Notes: a model not told the origin generated them from the sequence alone. Positions 53,256 to 62,260 are shown, counted from the stretch's first letter. The stretch: 64,000 nucleotides of DNA from Streptomyces sp. NBC_00376 (GCF_036077095.1 NZ_CP107960.1:2852001-2916000), one strand, 5' to 3'. Program-made: numbers and translations.

Positions 53256-54110
53256 ATGCCGGTGCTCAGATCCACTTCCAAGACATCCCGCCGCTCCCGC
53301 TTCGCGGCGGCCGGGACCCTGCTCGCAGCCCTCTCGCTGCTCCTCACCCTGCCCGGCGCGGCGAGCGCCGCCGCCGGCCAGGACGCGACGGCCGCCAAGA
53401 AGCCCGCCCGCGGCACGGCCACGATGGGCATGGGTGTCATCGCCCATGACGGCCAGGACGGCATGCCGCGGGAAACCCTCGCCGTCCAGACCGAAGGCGT
53501 CGACGTCTCCGGCCACCAGGGCAACGTCGCCTGGTCGACGCTCTGGAACAGCGGGGTGAAGTGGGCCTACACCAAGGCCACCGAGGGCACGTACTACAAG
53601 AACGAGTACTTCGCCCAGCAGTACAACGGCTCCTACAACGTGGGCATGATCCGGGGCGCGTACCACTTCGCCACCCCGAACACCACGAGCGGCGCCACTC
53701 AGGCCAACTACTTCGTGGACAACGGGGGCGGCTGGTCGCGGGACGGCAAGACGCTGCCCGGCGTGCTCGACATCGAGTGGAACCCGTACGGCGACCAGTG
53801 CTTCGGCAAGACCGCGGCCGGCATGGTCTCGTGGATCCGCGACTTCGTGAACACGTACAAGGCGCGCACCGGACGCGACGCGGTCATCTACACCGCGACC
53901 AGCTGGTGGAAGACCTGCACCGGCAACAACGCGAGCTTCGGCACGACCAACCCGCTGTGGGTGGCCCGCTACGCCTCCACGGTCGGCGAACTCCCGGCCG
54001 GCTGGGGCTTCTACACGATGTGGCAGTACACCTCGTCCGGCCCCACGGTCGGCGACCACGACCGCTTCAACGGCGCCCTCGACCGCGTACAGGCCCTCGC
54101 CAACGGCTGA
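53256..54110 (+). CDS. Secreted GH25 lysozyme
   Basis: 284 residues. A signal peptide (1-38, ending GAASA) and a short linker precede one GH25 (Cellosyl/Chalaropsis-type) domain: GVDVSGHQGNVAW (D83), WAYTKATEGTYY, GAYHFATPN, LDIEWNPYG (D172, E174 catalytic) and FYTMWQYTSSG. It cleaves beta-1,4 bonds of peptidoglycan, including O-acetylated forms in relatives. No cell-wall binding domain is fused. Confidence 0.95.
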   Translation: MPVLRSTSKTSRRSRFAAAGTLLAALSLLLTLPGAASAAAGQDATAAKKPARGTATMGMGVIAHDGQDGMPRETLAVQTEGVDVSGHQGNVAWSTLWNSGVKWAYTKATEGTYYKNEYFAQQYNGSYNVGMIRGAYHFATPNTTSGATQANYFVDNGGGWSRDGKTLPGVLDIEWNPYGDQCFGKTAAGMVSWIRDFVNTYKARTGRDAVIYTATSWWKTCTGNNASFGTTNPLWVARYASTVGELPAGWGFYTMWQYTSSGPTVGDHDRFNGALDRVQALANG

Positions 54111-54269
54111 GTCCGCCCGCCGCGTCCTCGCGGCCCACCGCTTCACACCGCAGAGCCCCGGCTGGTCACCCGCCGGGGCTCTCGCCTGTCCCCCGCCCCC
54201 GCGACTTCACCCCTCGCGACCAGGGATTTCCGCCCTCCACCCCCGGAACGACCCCCTATAAACGCGCTG

Positions 54270-54286
54270 TATACACGCTATGTATA
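54270..54286 (+). promoter_or_regulatory. AT-rich inverted repeat upstream of polysaccharide deacetylase
   Basis: TATACA (54270-54275) and TGTATA (54281-54286) with a 5-bp spacer lie about 65 bp before the start, next to CCCTATAAA. The form resembles operators of GntR-type regulators. The region is strikingly AT-rich for this DNA. Confidence 0.45.
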
Positions 54287-54349
54287 GTCCTTCTCTGCCG
54301 CACACCGTGCGCCGTGTCGAGCTGTTCAGCAACGGAGGAGTGACCCGCC

Positions 54350-55114
54350 TTGTCCATGAAGACGAAGTCGATCGGTACGGGGTTGGCCGCCGCCCTTGTG
54401 ACGGCGCTCACCCTCACGCTGAGCGGGTGCTCCATGCAGACCACGGCTCCCGCCTCGGCGCGCGGCGACGCCGGCTCCGACGCCAAGGGCTCCTTCGGCC
54501 CGGTGGACTGCCGCAAGGCGAAGTGCATAGCGCTGACCTTCGACGCGGGACCGGGCGAGGACACCCCGCACCTGCTGGACATACTCAAGGAGAAGAAGGT
54601 GCACGCGACCTTCTTCCTGCTGGGCAAGAACCACGTCAAGAAGCACCCCGACACCGTGCGCAGGATCGCCGCCGAGGGACACGAGGTGGCCAACCACACC
54701 TGGACGCACCAGATCCTGACGGACCGCAAGCCGGCCGACATACGCGCCGAGCTGAAGAAGACTCAGGACGCGATAGCGGAGATAACCGGCAAGAAGCCGC
54801 GCCTGATGCGCCCGCCGCAGGGCCGCACCGACGACACCGTCTCGGACATCAGCAAGGACCTGGGGCTCTCCCAGATCCTGTGGAGCGCCACGGCGAAGGA
54901 CTACTCCACGACCGACTCGGCGCTGATCAAGAAGCGCATCCTGGACCAGGCGAGCAAGGACGGCGTCATCCTGCTGCACGACATCTACAAGGGCACGGTG
55001 CCCGCGGTGCCGGGCATCATCGACGAGCTGAAGAAGCAGGGCTACACCTTCGTCACCGTCCCGCAGCTGATGGCGCCCGCCGAGCCGGTCCCGGGGACCA
55101 TCTACCGCCCCTGA
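54350..55114 (+). CDS. Lipoprotein polysaccharide deacetylase (CE4/NodB), variant metal motif
   Basis: 254 residues. A lipobox SGCSM (Cys27) is followed by a NodB domain: ALTFDAGPGEDT (D65), ANHTWTH (H116, H120), RPPQGRTDDTV, and VILLHDIY near the end. Motif 1 is normally TFDDGP; here the second Asp is Ala66. Since one metal Asp remains with both His, activity is plausible. It would deacetylate peptidoglycan or chitin-like glycans at the cell surface. The TTG at 54350 is preferred because GGAGGAG lies nine bases upstream; the ATG two codons on is too far from it. Confidence 0.88.
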   Translation: MSMKTKSIGTGLAAALVTALTLTLSGCSMQTTAPASARGDAGSDAKGSFGPVDCRKAKCIALTFDAGPGEDTPHLLDILKEKKVHATFFLLGKNHVKKHPDTVRRIAAEGHEVANHTWTHQILTDRKPADIRAELKKTQDAIAEITGKKPRLMRPPQGRTDDTVSDISKDLGLSQILWSATAKDYSTTDSALIKKRILDQASKDGVILLHDIYKGTVPAVPGIIDELKKQGYTFVTVPQLMAPAEPVPGTIYRP

Positions 55115-55236
55115 GCCGCAGCGGGACCCCGGCGCGCGGTGTCGCGGACGCGGAACGGCCCGCCCACCCGTTGCCGGGGAGGCGGGCCGTCCGTACCGGT
55201 CGCGTACGCGGTGCCACGTCCGTCACGCCGTGGCGA

Positions 55237-57660
55237 TCACGCCGCGGCCGGGATCCTCTCCTCGGGCCTGGCCGCGGCGGCCGGGGCGAGGGCGATCTCC
55301 AGGACCTGGCGGACATCGGTCACCGGGTGGACCTCCAGCGTGTCCAGGACCTCGGCGGGGACATCGTCCAGGTCGGCCTCGTTCCGCTTCGGGATCACCA
55401 CGGTGGTGATCCCGGCGCGGTGCGCGGCCAGCAGCTTCTGCTTCAGGCCGCCGATCGGCAGCACCCGGCCGGTCAGCGAGACCTCACCGGTCATCGCCAC
55501 GTCCGTACGGACCAGCCGCCCGGAGAGCAGCGAGGCCAGCGCCGTCGTCATGGTGATGCCGGCGCTCGGGCCGTCCTTCGGGACCGCGCCCGCCGGGAAG
55601 TGGATGTGCACGCCGCGGTCCTTCAGGTCCGCGACCGGCAGCTCCAGCTCCGCGCCGTACGACCGCAGGAAGCTCAGCGCGATCTGCGCGGACTCCTTCA
55701 TGACGTCGCCGAGCTGGCCGGTGAGGGTCAGTCCGGACGCCCCGGTCTCCGGGTCGGCCAGCGACGCCTCCACGAACAGCACGTCGCCGCCCGCGCCGGT
55801 CACCGCGAGTCCGGTGGCCACGCCGGGCACCGAGGTACGGCGCTCGGCCGGGTCCTGGGCGGACTCGGGCACATGGTGCGGCCGCCCGATCAGAGCACGC
55901 AGATCCGCCTCGGTGACCGTGAACGGCAGCTCCCGGTCGCCCAGTTCGTGCTGGGCCGCGACCTTGCGGAGCAGCCGGGCGACGGCCCGTTCCAGGTTCC
56001 GTACGCCCGCCTCGCGGGTGTACTCGCCGGCCAGTTTGCGCAGCGCGGACTCGTCGAGCGTCACCTCGTCCTTCTCCAGGCCGGCCCGCTCCAGCTGGCG
56101 CGGGAGCAGGTAGTCCCGGGCGATGACGACCTTCTCGTCCTCGGTGTAGCCGTCGAGCCTGACCAGCTCCATGCGGTCGAGCAGGGCCTCCGGGATGGCT
56201 TCGAGCACATTGGCCGTGGCCAGGAAGACGACGTCGCTGAGGTCGAGCTCGACCTCCAGGTAATGGTCGCGGAAGGTGTGGTTCTGCGCCGGGTCGAGGA
56301 CTTCGAGGAGGGCGGCGGCCGGGTCGCCCCGGAAGTCGGATCCCACCTTGTCGATCTCGTCGAGCAGGACGACCGGGTTCATCGAGCCGGCCTCCTTGAT
56401 GGCCCGCACGATGCGTCCCGGCAGGGCGCCCACGTACGTACGCCGGTGGCCCCGGATCTCCGCCTCGTCCCGCACACCGCCGAGGGCGACACGGACGAAC
56501 TTGCGGCCCATGGCGTGCGCGACGGACTCGCCGAGCGAGGTCTTGCCCACGCCCGGAGGCCCCACCAGCGCCAGCACGGCACCGCCGCGCCGCCCGCCGA
56601 CCACGCCGAGCCCCCGGTCGGAGCGCCGCTTGCGGACGGCCAGGTACTCGGTGATGCGCTCCTTCACGTCCTGGAGCCCCGCATGCTCGGCGTCGAGCAC
56701 CTGCTGCGCGCCCCGGATGTCGTACGCGTCCTCGGTCCGTTCGTTCCACGGCAGTTCGAGGACGGTGTCGAGCCAGGTCCTGATCCAGGAGCCCTCCGGG
56801 CTCTGGTCGGAGGAGCGCTCCAGCTTGTCGACCTCCTTGAGCGCGGCCTCGCGGACATGCTCGGGAAGGTCGGCGGCCTCGACGCGGGCCCGGTAGTCGT
56901 CGGACTCGTCCTCCGGATCACCGTTGAGTTCGGAGAGCTCCTTGCGGACGGCTTCGAGCTGGCGCCGCAGCAGGAATTCACGCTGCTGCTTGTCGACGCC
57001 CTCCTGGACGTCCTTGGCGATGGACTCGGCGATGTCCTGCTCGGCGAGGTGTTCGCCGAGCCACTGGATGGCGAGCTTCAGCCGGGCGACCGGGTCCGTG
57101 GTCTCCAGGAGCTGCACCTTCTGGGCGGTGGTGAGGAAGGGCGAGTATCCGGAATTGTCGGCGAGCGCGGAGATGTCCTCGATCTGCTGGACCCGGTCCA
57201 CGACCTGCCAGGCGCCGCGCTTCTTCAGCCAGCTGGTGGCGAGCGCCTTGTACTCCTTGACCAGCTCGGCGGCGGCTCCGGGGAGCGGATCGGGGACGAT
57301 CGCGTCGACCCGGGTCCCCTCCACCCAGAGCGCCCCGCCCGGCCCACTGGTCCCGGCCCCGATCCGCACCCGGCCCCGGCCGCGGATGAGCGCGCCCGGA
57401 TCCCCGTCCGAAAGCCGTCCGACCTGCTCGACGGTGCCGATGACACCGGTACCGGTGTACGTACCGTCGATCCGCGGCACCAGGAGCACCTCGGGCTTGC
57501 CGCCACCGTCACGGGCCGCGGCCTGCGCGGCCTCCACGGCAGCACGTACATCGGTGTCGGACAGGTCCAGAGGCACCACCATCCCGGGCAGCACGACCTC
57601 GTCGTCGAGCGGCAGCACGGGCAGGGCGAGCGGAGTGACCGCATCGGAATCGGTAGCCAT
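55237..57660 (-). CDS. lon: ATP-dependent Lon protease
   Basis: 807 residues. The N-terminal substrate domain (LPVLPLDDEVVLPGMVVPLD) is followed by the AAA+ module with Walker A LVGPPGVGKTSLGES (about 370), Walker B PVVLLDEIDKVG, and the protease domain with catalytic Ser in PKDGPSAGITM (about 698) and Lys in GGLKQKLLAAHRAG (about 740). It degrades misfolded and regulatory proteins in the cytoplasm. The ATG at 57660 is followed by TDSDAV. A HAIR site just upstream marks it as a member of the HspR heat-shock regulon. Confidence 0.97.
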   Translation of the reverse strand: MATDSDAVTPLALPVLPLDDEVVLPGMVVPLDLSDTDVRAAVEAAQAAARDGGGKPEVLLVPRIDGTYTGTGVIGTVEQVGRLSDGDPGALIRGRGRVRIGAGTSGPGGALWVEGTRVDAIVPDPLPGAAAELVKEYKALATSWLKKRGAWQVVDRVQQIEDISALADNSGYSPFLTTAQKVQLLETTDPVARLKLAIQWLGEHLAEQDIAESIAKDVQEGVDKQQREFLLRRQLEAVRKELSELNGDPEDESDDYRARVEAADLPEHVREAALKEVDKLERSSDQSPEGSWIRTWLDTVLELPWNERTEDAYDIRGAQQVLDAEHAGLQDVKERITEYLAVRKRRSDRGLGVVGGRRGGAVLALVGPPGVGKTSLGESVAHAMGRKFVRVALGGVRDEAEIRGHRRTYVGALPGRIVRAIKEAGSMNPVVLLDEIDKVGSDFRGDPAAALLEVLDPAQNHTFRDHYLEVELDLSDVVFLATANVLEAIPEALLDRMELVRLDGYTEDEKVVIARDYLLPRQLERAGLEKDEVTLDESALRKLAGEYTREAGVRNLERAVARLLRKVAAQHELGDRELPFTVTEADLRALIGRPHHVPESAQDPAERRTSVPGVATGLAVTGAGGDVLFVEASLADPETGASGLTLTGQLGDVMKESAQIALSFLRSYGAELELPVADLKDRGVHIHFPAGAVPKDGPSAGITMTTALASLLSGRLVRTDVAMTGEVSLTGRVLPIGGLKQKLLAAHRAGITTVVIPKRNEADLDDVPAEVLDTLEVHPVTDVRQVLEIALAPAAAARPEERIPAAA

Positions 57661-57681
57661 GATCTCCCCTTCGGCAGTCAA

Positions 57682-57702
57682 GTTGAGCTATGCAGACTCA
57701 AT
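57682..57702 (-). promoter_or_regulatory. HAIR operator (HspR binding site) upstream of lon
   Basis: GTTGAGC-N7-ACTCAAT at 57682-57702 keeps the core of the HspR inverted repeat (CTTGAGT-N7-ACTCAAG) with three outer or edge changes. It ends 22 bp before the lon start, where repressor binding would block transcription. Confidence 0.85.
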
Positions 57703-58179
57703 GCTCCTGAGCCGTTCATTGTTCCCCGGGGCGTGTTCGCTGTGAGCGATCGCGCGGATGCTGTCCCGTAGCGGTGAACCGTGCGGGTTCCGGCCCGGCC
57801 GCACGAAATCTGCGAGCCGCAGGTCATCAGGCACCCCGCGCGCGGGCTCGGCCCGGGAAGGACACTGTTGCCCTGTGCAGGTGAGCCCTGCGAGGTGCGG
57901 GGCTGCTGTGCGAATGATCTCGGGGCATGCGGCTGAAGCCTGCGAGATCCTGGACGTGCGCCCTGTCGGTCCGTCCTCCGGCGACCCGGCGGATGCAGGG
58001 TGCGGGCTCGCGTCGGACGCGTTCACCCGTGCCCGTGCAGATCTGCCCTGCGAGTGACAGGTCGCCCATGGAACGCTCCGATGCCGCGCCCCCTTCCGGT
58101 GGCCGACCGGATCGGCCAGGCGCTCATGCGTGATCCACGCAGGGGCGATCGGTCGACCGAGGCCCGCCGTCCTCCTCGC
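57703..58179. other. Intergenic interval with degenerate repeats
   Basis: 477 bp without a convincing gene; open frames exist on both strands but codon use is mixed. A 20-bp phrase of the type GTGCAGGTGAGCCCTGCGAG occurs at 57875-57894 and, less exactly, at 57927-57946 and 58035-58054. Confidence 0.45.
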
Positions 58180-59082
58180 TCACCGCGCCCGCAGCTGATC
58201 GTGCAGAGCTCGGGCCACATGCGCCATCGCGGCCTCCGCCGTCGGCTGGACGGCTGCCGGCACGGTGGATTCCGTCAGGGCCGCGATGGCGTACTTCGAG
58301 CCGTCCTCGTGTTCGACCACCCCGATCTCGTGGCGCAGATTGAGCAGTGTGCCGGTCTTGGACGACCACCGTGAGGCATCCGAGCTGAAGTAGGGGGTGA
58401 GCCGGTGCCGGATGACGTTCTCGCCCATGAGCGAGCGCACCTGCGCGGCGACGGCGACCGGGATACGCGCGGGAAGCCATAGGGCCTGGAGGAGGTCGAC
58501 ACAGGCCCGGGCGGTCCCGGAGTTCGCGCGGCTGACGTCCAGTTGAGGAATCGGGTGCCCATGCCCCGCGGTGCGGGAGCCGATCGCCAGTGAGTGGGCG
58601 AGATGGGCCTCGCGGGGCTCGAAACGCCGCGCAGGGGTCCGGGTGAGCTCGCGCATCGTGTGGCGGACGGTGATACCGGTGCAACCGGCGTCCACCAGCA
58701 CGTGGTTGACCTCGGCGGGTGGGACGAGGCCGAAGAGGGCGTCCGCCGCGGCATTGTCGCTGAGCGCCGTGCTGAGGTAGAGCAGGTCCTCGACGGCGAT
58801 CCGGGCCGGGTGGTGGAACCTGCTCAGTCCCACCTGACCTGCCGATGCGATGAGCCCGGGCGGCAGGTCGATCACGTCGGCTCCGTCGATCCGCCCGTCC
58901 TGGATACGCTCCAGCACGGCTACCGCGAGCGGTACTTTGACCAGCGATGCGATCGGTAACTCGACATCCGGGCTGATGCCGAGTTCATCACCGGTGGCCA
59001 GGTCCCGGACCAGGAACGAGCCGGACAGTCCCGCGTCCTTGAGCATGGCCCGCAGCTCCCGGATGACCCGTTGGACGTTCAT
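58180..59082 (-). CDS. BlaB-like serine penicillin-recognising protein without signal peptide
   Basis: 300 residues. Beta-lactamase-fold motifs are all present: S46-LV-K49 in PIASLVKVP, S108-D-N110 in ALSDNAAADALF and K242-T-G in SSKTGTLLN. There is no signal peptide or lipobox, so it stays in the cytoplasm. In Streptomyces cacaoi, a cytoplasmic protein of this kind (BlaB) is encoded behind the LysR regulator BlaA and both control an adjacent beta-lactamase. The same order appears here, since its start overlaps the end of a LysR remnant (ATGA) and a beta-lactamase remnant lies beyond. It is the one intact member of the set. Confidence 0.8.
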   Translation of the reverse strand: MNVQRVIRELRAMLKDAGLSGSFLVRDLATGDELGISPDVELPIASLVKVPLAVAVLERIQDGRIDGADVIDLPPGLIASAGQVGLSRFHHPARIAVEDLLYLSTALSDNAAADALFGLVPPAEVNHVLVDAGCTGITVRHTMRELTRTPARRFEPREAHLAHSLAIGSRTAGHGHPIPQLDVSRANSGTARACVDLLQALWLPARIPVAVAAQVRSLMGENVIRHRLTPYFSSDASRWSSKTGTLLNLRHEIGVVEHEDGSKYAIAALTESTVPAAVQPTAEAAMAHVARALHDQLRAR

Positions 59083-59647
59083 GGCCGCTCCTGCCCATCG
59101 GCCGGCACACCCAGGCAGCGCGCGATCGGCTCCCGGAGCCCTTCGCCCACGCGTCGTGCGTCGTCGCCGCTGCCGGCGCGCAGGTGGTACCCGCGGGCGA
59201 CGGGCGTACCTGCCAGCGCACGCCAGTACAGGTCCAGTTCGTCCGCCTGCGTGGCCGAGCAGAGCAACAGGGCCCCGGTACACAGGGTTTCGGACACAGC
59301 CGCGGTCAGCGAGGCCGCGACCGTTATCTGCGCGGGCAGGAGGGCGGCGCGGTGGCCGAGCTGTTCCAGACGGTCCCGGATGTGGGGCAGGTCGTCCTCC
59401 GGTTGGATCCAGATCCGCTGGAACGGGCGCTGTGGTTGACGGGGACGCAGCGTCTCGATGTGCAGTGGCCGGGTATCGGTGCCGAGGGCGGTGGCCACTC
59501 CGAGGGGGACGGCCCAGGTGGCCCCGTGCGGGGGGACGGCGACCAGCGCGAGGCGTACCTCGCGGGGGTTGAGCAGCTCTACGCGCGCGGCAGGGCCCGC
59601 AGCCCGGAAGCCGAGGACCGTGCCCAGGTCGCGGGCAGCCGCGTCAA
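59079..59647 (-). pseudogene. LysR-family regulator (BlaA-like), N-terminal half missing
   Basis: The frame reads about 188 residues into the gene above (VELLNPREVRLALVAVPPHG, ATWAVPLGVATALG and on to TGALLLCSATQADELDLYWR) and resembles the ligand-binding domain of a LysR regulator to its end. The DNA-binding helix-turn-helix is absent: at about 59647 the frame runs without start codon into a beta-lactamase fragment on the other strand. A GTG at 59498 could start a stub but would not make a regulator. Expression of the BlaB-like gene, which overlaps its end, may have suffered. Confidence 0.72.
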
Positions 59648-60089
59648 GTGGCCCAGCTGACGGCCTATCTGCGCGGACTCGGAGACGCCGTCAGCCGCAT
59701 GGACCAGTACGAGCCCGAGCTGAACGAGGACCGCCCGCAGGACCCACGCGACACCACCACTCCCCGGGCGATCGCCGACGATTACCACAAGCTCGTGCTT
59801 GGCGACGCACTGACGGCCGACAAACGCGCGCTGCTCAAGGACTGGCTCCGACGCAACGCCGCCGCCGTCGGCGCCGAACGTCCGGGCCGGGCTTCCCCAC
59901 GGGTGGCCGGTGGCTGACAAGACCGGAACCGGCAACTACGGCAGGGCCAACGACATCGCCGTCATCTGGCCGCCCCGCACCGCCCCGCTCGTGGTGGCCG
60001 TCATGACCGACCGACCCGGATACCGCACCCCGCCCAAGAACTCCCTGATCGCCGAAGCCACATCGCAGATCGTCTCCGATCTCACCTGA
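59648..60089 (+). pseudogene. Class A beta-lactamase, C-terminal half only, +1 frameshift
   Basis: The sequence begins mid-protein at AQLTAYLRGLGDAVSRMDQY and reads through the omega-loop region EPELNEDRPQDPRDTTTPRA to LTADKRALLKDWLRRN. A surplus G at 59884-59886 shifts the frame. The other frame continues GLPHGWPVADKTGTGNYGRA (KTG box) and RPGYRTPPKNSLIAEAT to the stop at 60087-60089. The signal peptide, the SxxK serine and the SDN box are missing. It cannot be an enzyme. Its lost 5' half adjoins the lost 5' half of the divergent LysR gene. Confidence 0.85.
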
Positions 60090-60287
60090 CCCGCTTCCTC
60101 ACCCGGAGCTCGTCACATGGACATGTGCGGCTCTTCCCGTTCTGCAGCACATGAGGCGGGACCATCCGGTCAACGGCCCTGTTGCAGCTCCGCCGAAAGC
60201 CGGACGGCGGGGACCGGGAGGCCGAGCGGTTGTACGAGACGGTGACCGAGGCCGCGTTCGCCGTGGCCACGACGGAACGGGACCGGG
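60090..60287 (+). other. Short interval with coding-like remnant
   Basis: About 45 codons on the plus strand near 60178-60310 (REAERLYETVTEAAFAVATT, ERDRVTQPC) show strong G/C third positions and helical character but no start. The remnant runs into the GNAT gene end on the other strand. The family is not recognised; it is probably the tail of a lost gene. Confidence 0.35.
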
Positions 60288-60854
60288 TCACACAGCCGTG
60301 CGCCTTATGTGCAGATGACCATCGAGAGGGTAAGAAGGCGGCGCGGACGGCAGGATCCTGTCGAACGCGTAGCCGCTTTTCTCGGCAACGCGGCAGGACG
60401 CCAGGTTGTCCACCTGATGGAGAAGTTCGAGGCTTTCCAGGCCATCGGCCCGGAAAGTGTCGAGAGACCAGGCGGTGAGAACCTCCAGGGCGCGGGGAGC
60501 CACGCCCTGCCCGCGAGCCCATGCCGCCGTCCAGTAGCCGACCTCGGCGGAGGGCTTGCCGGAAGCCACTTCCTTGAGCACCACGTTGCCCACCAACCGC
60601 GGCGGCGCCGCGTCCGAGGCCGCTTCAAGGACGGCAAAGCCGAACCGGTCACCCGCTGCCCATCCCCGCTCATGCGTCTGCACCCATCGCAGGCCGTCGG
60701 CCTCACTGTCCATCGGAGAGCTCGCCCAACGACGCAGATCGGGATCCTTGTGGGCCTCGACCAGTGCAGCAATGTCTTCCACGGACCAGGGGCGAAGGAC
60801 AAGAGCCGGAGCAGTCGGCGTCGCGGCAGCCCGGAGCACGAAGGAGGCGTTCAC
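60288..60854 (-). CDS. GNAT-family N-acetyltransferase (RimJ/RimL type)
   Basis: 188 residues from the GTG at 60854; a TTG five codons up is possible. GNAT features: LVLRPWSVEDIAALVEAHKD, LVGNVVLKEVASGKPSAEVG, then the acetyl-CoA loop YWTAAWARGQGVAPRALEVL, and QVDNLASCRVAEKSGYAFDR. This is the RimJ/RimL-like group that acetylates protein N-termini or small molecules. It lies between two gene remnants and looks intact. Confidence 0.88.
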   Translation of the reverse strand: MNASFVLRAAATPTAPALVLRPWSVEDIAALVEAHKDPDLRRWASSPMDSEADGLRWVQTHERGWAAGDRFGFAVLEAASDAAPPRLVGNVVLKEVASGKPSAEVGYWTAAWARGQGVAPRALEVLTAWSLDTFRADGLESLELLHQVDNLASCRVAEKSGYAFDRILPSAPPSYPLDGHLHIRRTAV

Positions 60855-60861
60855 CGGCCGA

Positions 60862-61165
60862 TCATACAAAGCAGCGCTCGCACCCGGGGGCGGCCGCGAC
60901 CGGCCCGCTGGTGAAGTTGCTGTTCGTCAGGGCGATCGCCGCATCGAAGGTGGCAGGACGGGCGTGGTCACCGTCCCGGGAGAGCCGACCGCGCAGCAGG
61001 TAGGCCTCGTGTCCGACCGCCCCGAGGTCGTCCTGGTTCACCACCAGGTCAGCCGCACCGCCTGAAGCTCCAGGACCTTCATCAGCTCGATTCAGCTGCA
61101 TCTGAGCTGATTGCCGCTGAGCGGCTTCGGCCCTTGACCTGTTCCCACTCGTTCCAGGCCATCAT
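60862..61165 (-). pseudogene. Second, broken copy of the WXG/ESX-like gene
   Basis: The start region MMAWNEWEQVKGRSRSAA (ATG at 61165) is followed, after a one-base shift near 61102, by MQLNRADEGPGASGGAADLV and NQDDLGAVGHEAYLLRGRL. This matches the gene at 3440 (MRLN, GGNADLVVHQDDLGAVGNEAF). The relative then diverges and stops at 60862, about 50 residues short, missing the C-terminal VLQMCAHISNHLD part. No effector gene follows. It is a decayed paralogue of the cluster found 57 kb away. Confidence 0.75.
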
Positions 61166-61579
61166 GCGCTCCCATTCGACCAGTTCTCGTTGTGTGGTGC
61201 GGCGTTCGGCGGCGATGGCTGCTGCGTGCAGTGGGTCTGGCTCGATCCGTACGGGGGCGGTGCTGCAGCAACCGGTGTCGGCAGCGCTGTGCGGCGGCGG
61301 TTACGTACAGGCTGTGCCTCACCGAACCCCGCGGCGCCCAACCGGCCACGCACGGACGACTTCCCCATGTCAGACGCTGTCGCCCCGCCCTCCCGTGCGA
61401 TATGCAAACCCCTCCCCCCTTCAGCCCATGGCCGGACAGGCATTCCATTTGATCGGGGATCGCTGATCTAAGCGGCAATACCTGCACATCGCCTTGATAT
61501 TCGGCCAACTTCGGATCACGTGGGCCGGCGGCCGTCGCCCGTACGCTGGATTCTCACGCGCGAAGGGCAGGAGACCGAG
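61166..61579. other. Interval without a supported gene
   Basis: 414 bp upstream of the AlkD-like gene. Open frames on both strands lack coding bias and have no recognisable content. It probably contains the promoter of the AlkD-like gene plus debris from the broken WXG-like locus. Confidence 0.4.
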
Positions 61580-62260
61580 GTGGCCGGGACGACGACGGTG
61601 GCGCAGGTCATGGACGAGCTCGCCGAGCTCGATGACCCGAAGGCGCGCAAGGTGAACGAGAAGCGCGGCGACGATCACGGGGTGAACCTCGGCAAGCTGC
61701 GCGCGCTCGCGAAGCGGCTCGGGACTCAGCAGGAGCTCGCGGGCGGGCTCTGGGCGACGGGCGACACCGCGGCGAGGCTCCTGGCGATCCTGGTCTGCCG
61801 CCCGAAGGCGTTCGGGCGCGAGGAGCTGGACGCCATGGTGCGCGAGGCGCGCGCCCCCAAGGTGCACGACTGGCTCGTCAACTACGCGGTGAAGAAGAGC
61901 CCGCACGCCGAGGAGCTGCGCCTGGCCTGGGCCGCCGACCCGGATCCGGTGGTCGCGAGTGCCGGCTGGGCGCTGACCACCGAGCGGGTGGCGAAGAAGC
62001 CCGAGGGTCTCGACATCGCGGGGCTGCTCGATGTCATCGAGGCGGAGATGAAGGACGCCCCGGACCGTCTGCAGTGGGCGATGAACCACTGTCTGGCGCA
62101 GATCGGGATCGAGCACGCCGAGTACCGCGCCCGCGCGATCGGCATCGGCGAGCGCCTGGAAGTGCTCAAGGACTACCCGACTCCCCCTAACTGCACGTCC
62201 CCGTTCGCGCCGGTCTGGATCGCCGAGCTGGTGCGCCGCCGACAGCAGCAGGAGAGCTGA
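61580..62260 (+). CDS. AlkD-like DNA alkylation repair (HEAT-like) protein
   Basis: 226 residues. The start is the GTG at 61580, selected by AGGAGA six bases upstream; the longer frame to 61520 lacks it. The helical ALK/HEAT-like repeat fold is recognisable: VAQVMDELAELDDPKARKVN, VNLGKLRALAKRLG, LAILVCRPKAFGREELDAMV, HDWLVNYAVKKSPHAEELRL and WAMNHCLAQIGIEHAEYRAR. AlkD enzymes excise alkylated purines without flipping them, but many relatives have other or unknown roles. The catalytic Asp/Trp of true AlkD cannot be confirmed here. Confidence 0.85.
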   Translation: MAGTTTVAQVMDELAELDDPKARKVNEKRGDDHGVNLGKLRALAKRLGTQQELAGGLWATGDTAARLLAILVCRPKAFGREELDAMVREARAPKVHDWLVNYAVKKSPHAEELRLAWAADPDPVVASAGWALTTERVAKKPEGLDIAGLLDVIEAEMKDAPDRLQWAMNHCLAQIGIEHAEYRARAIGIGERLEVLKDYPTPPNCTSPFAPVWIAELVRRRQQQES

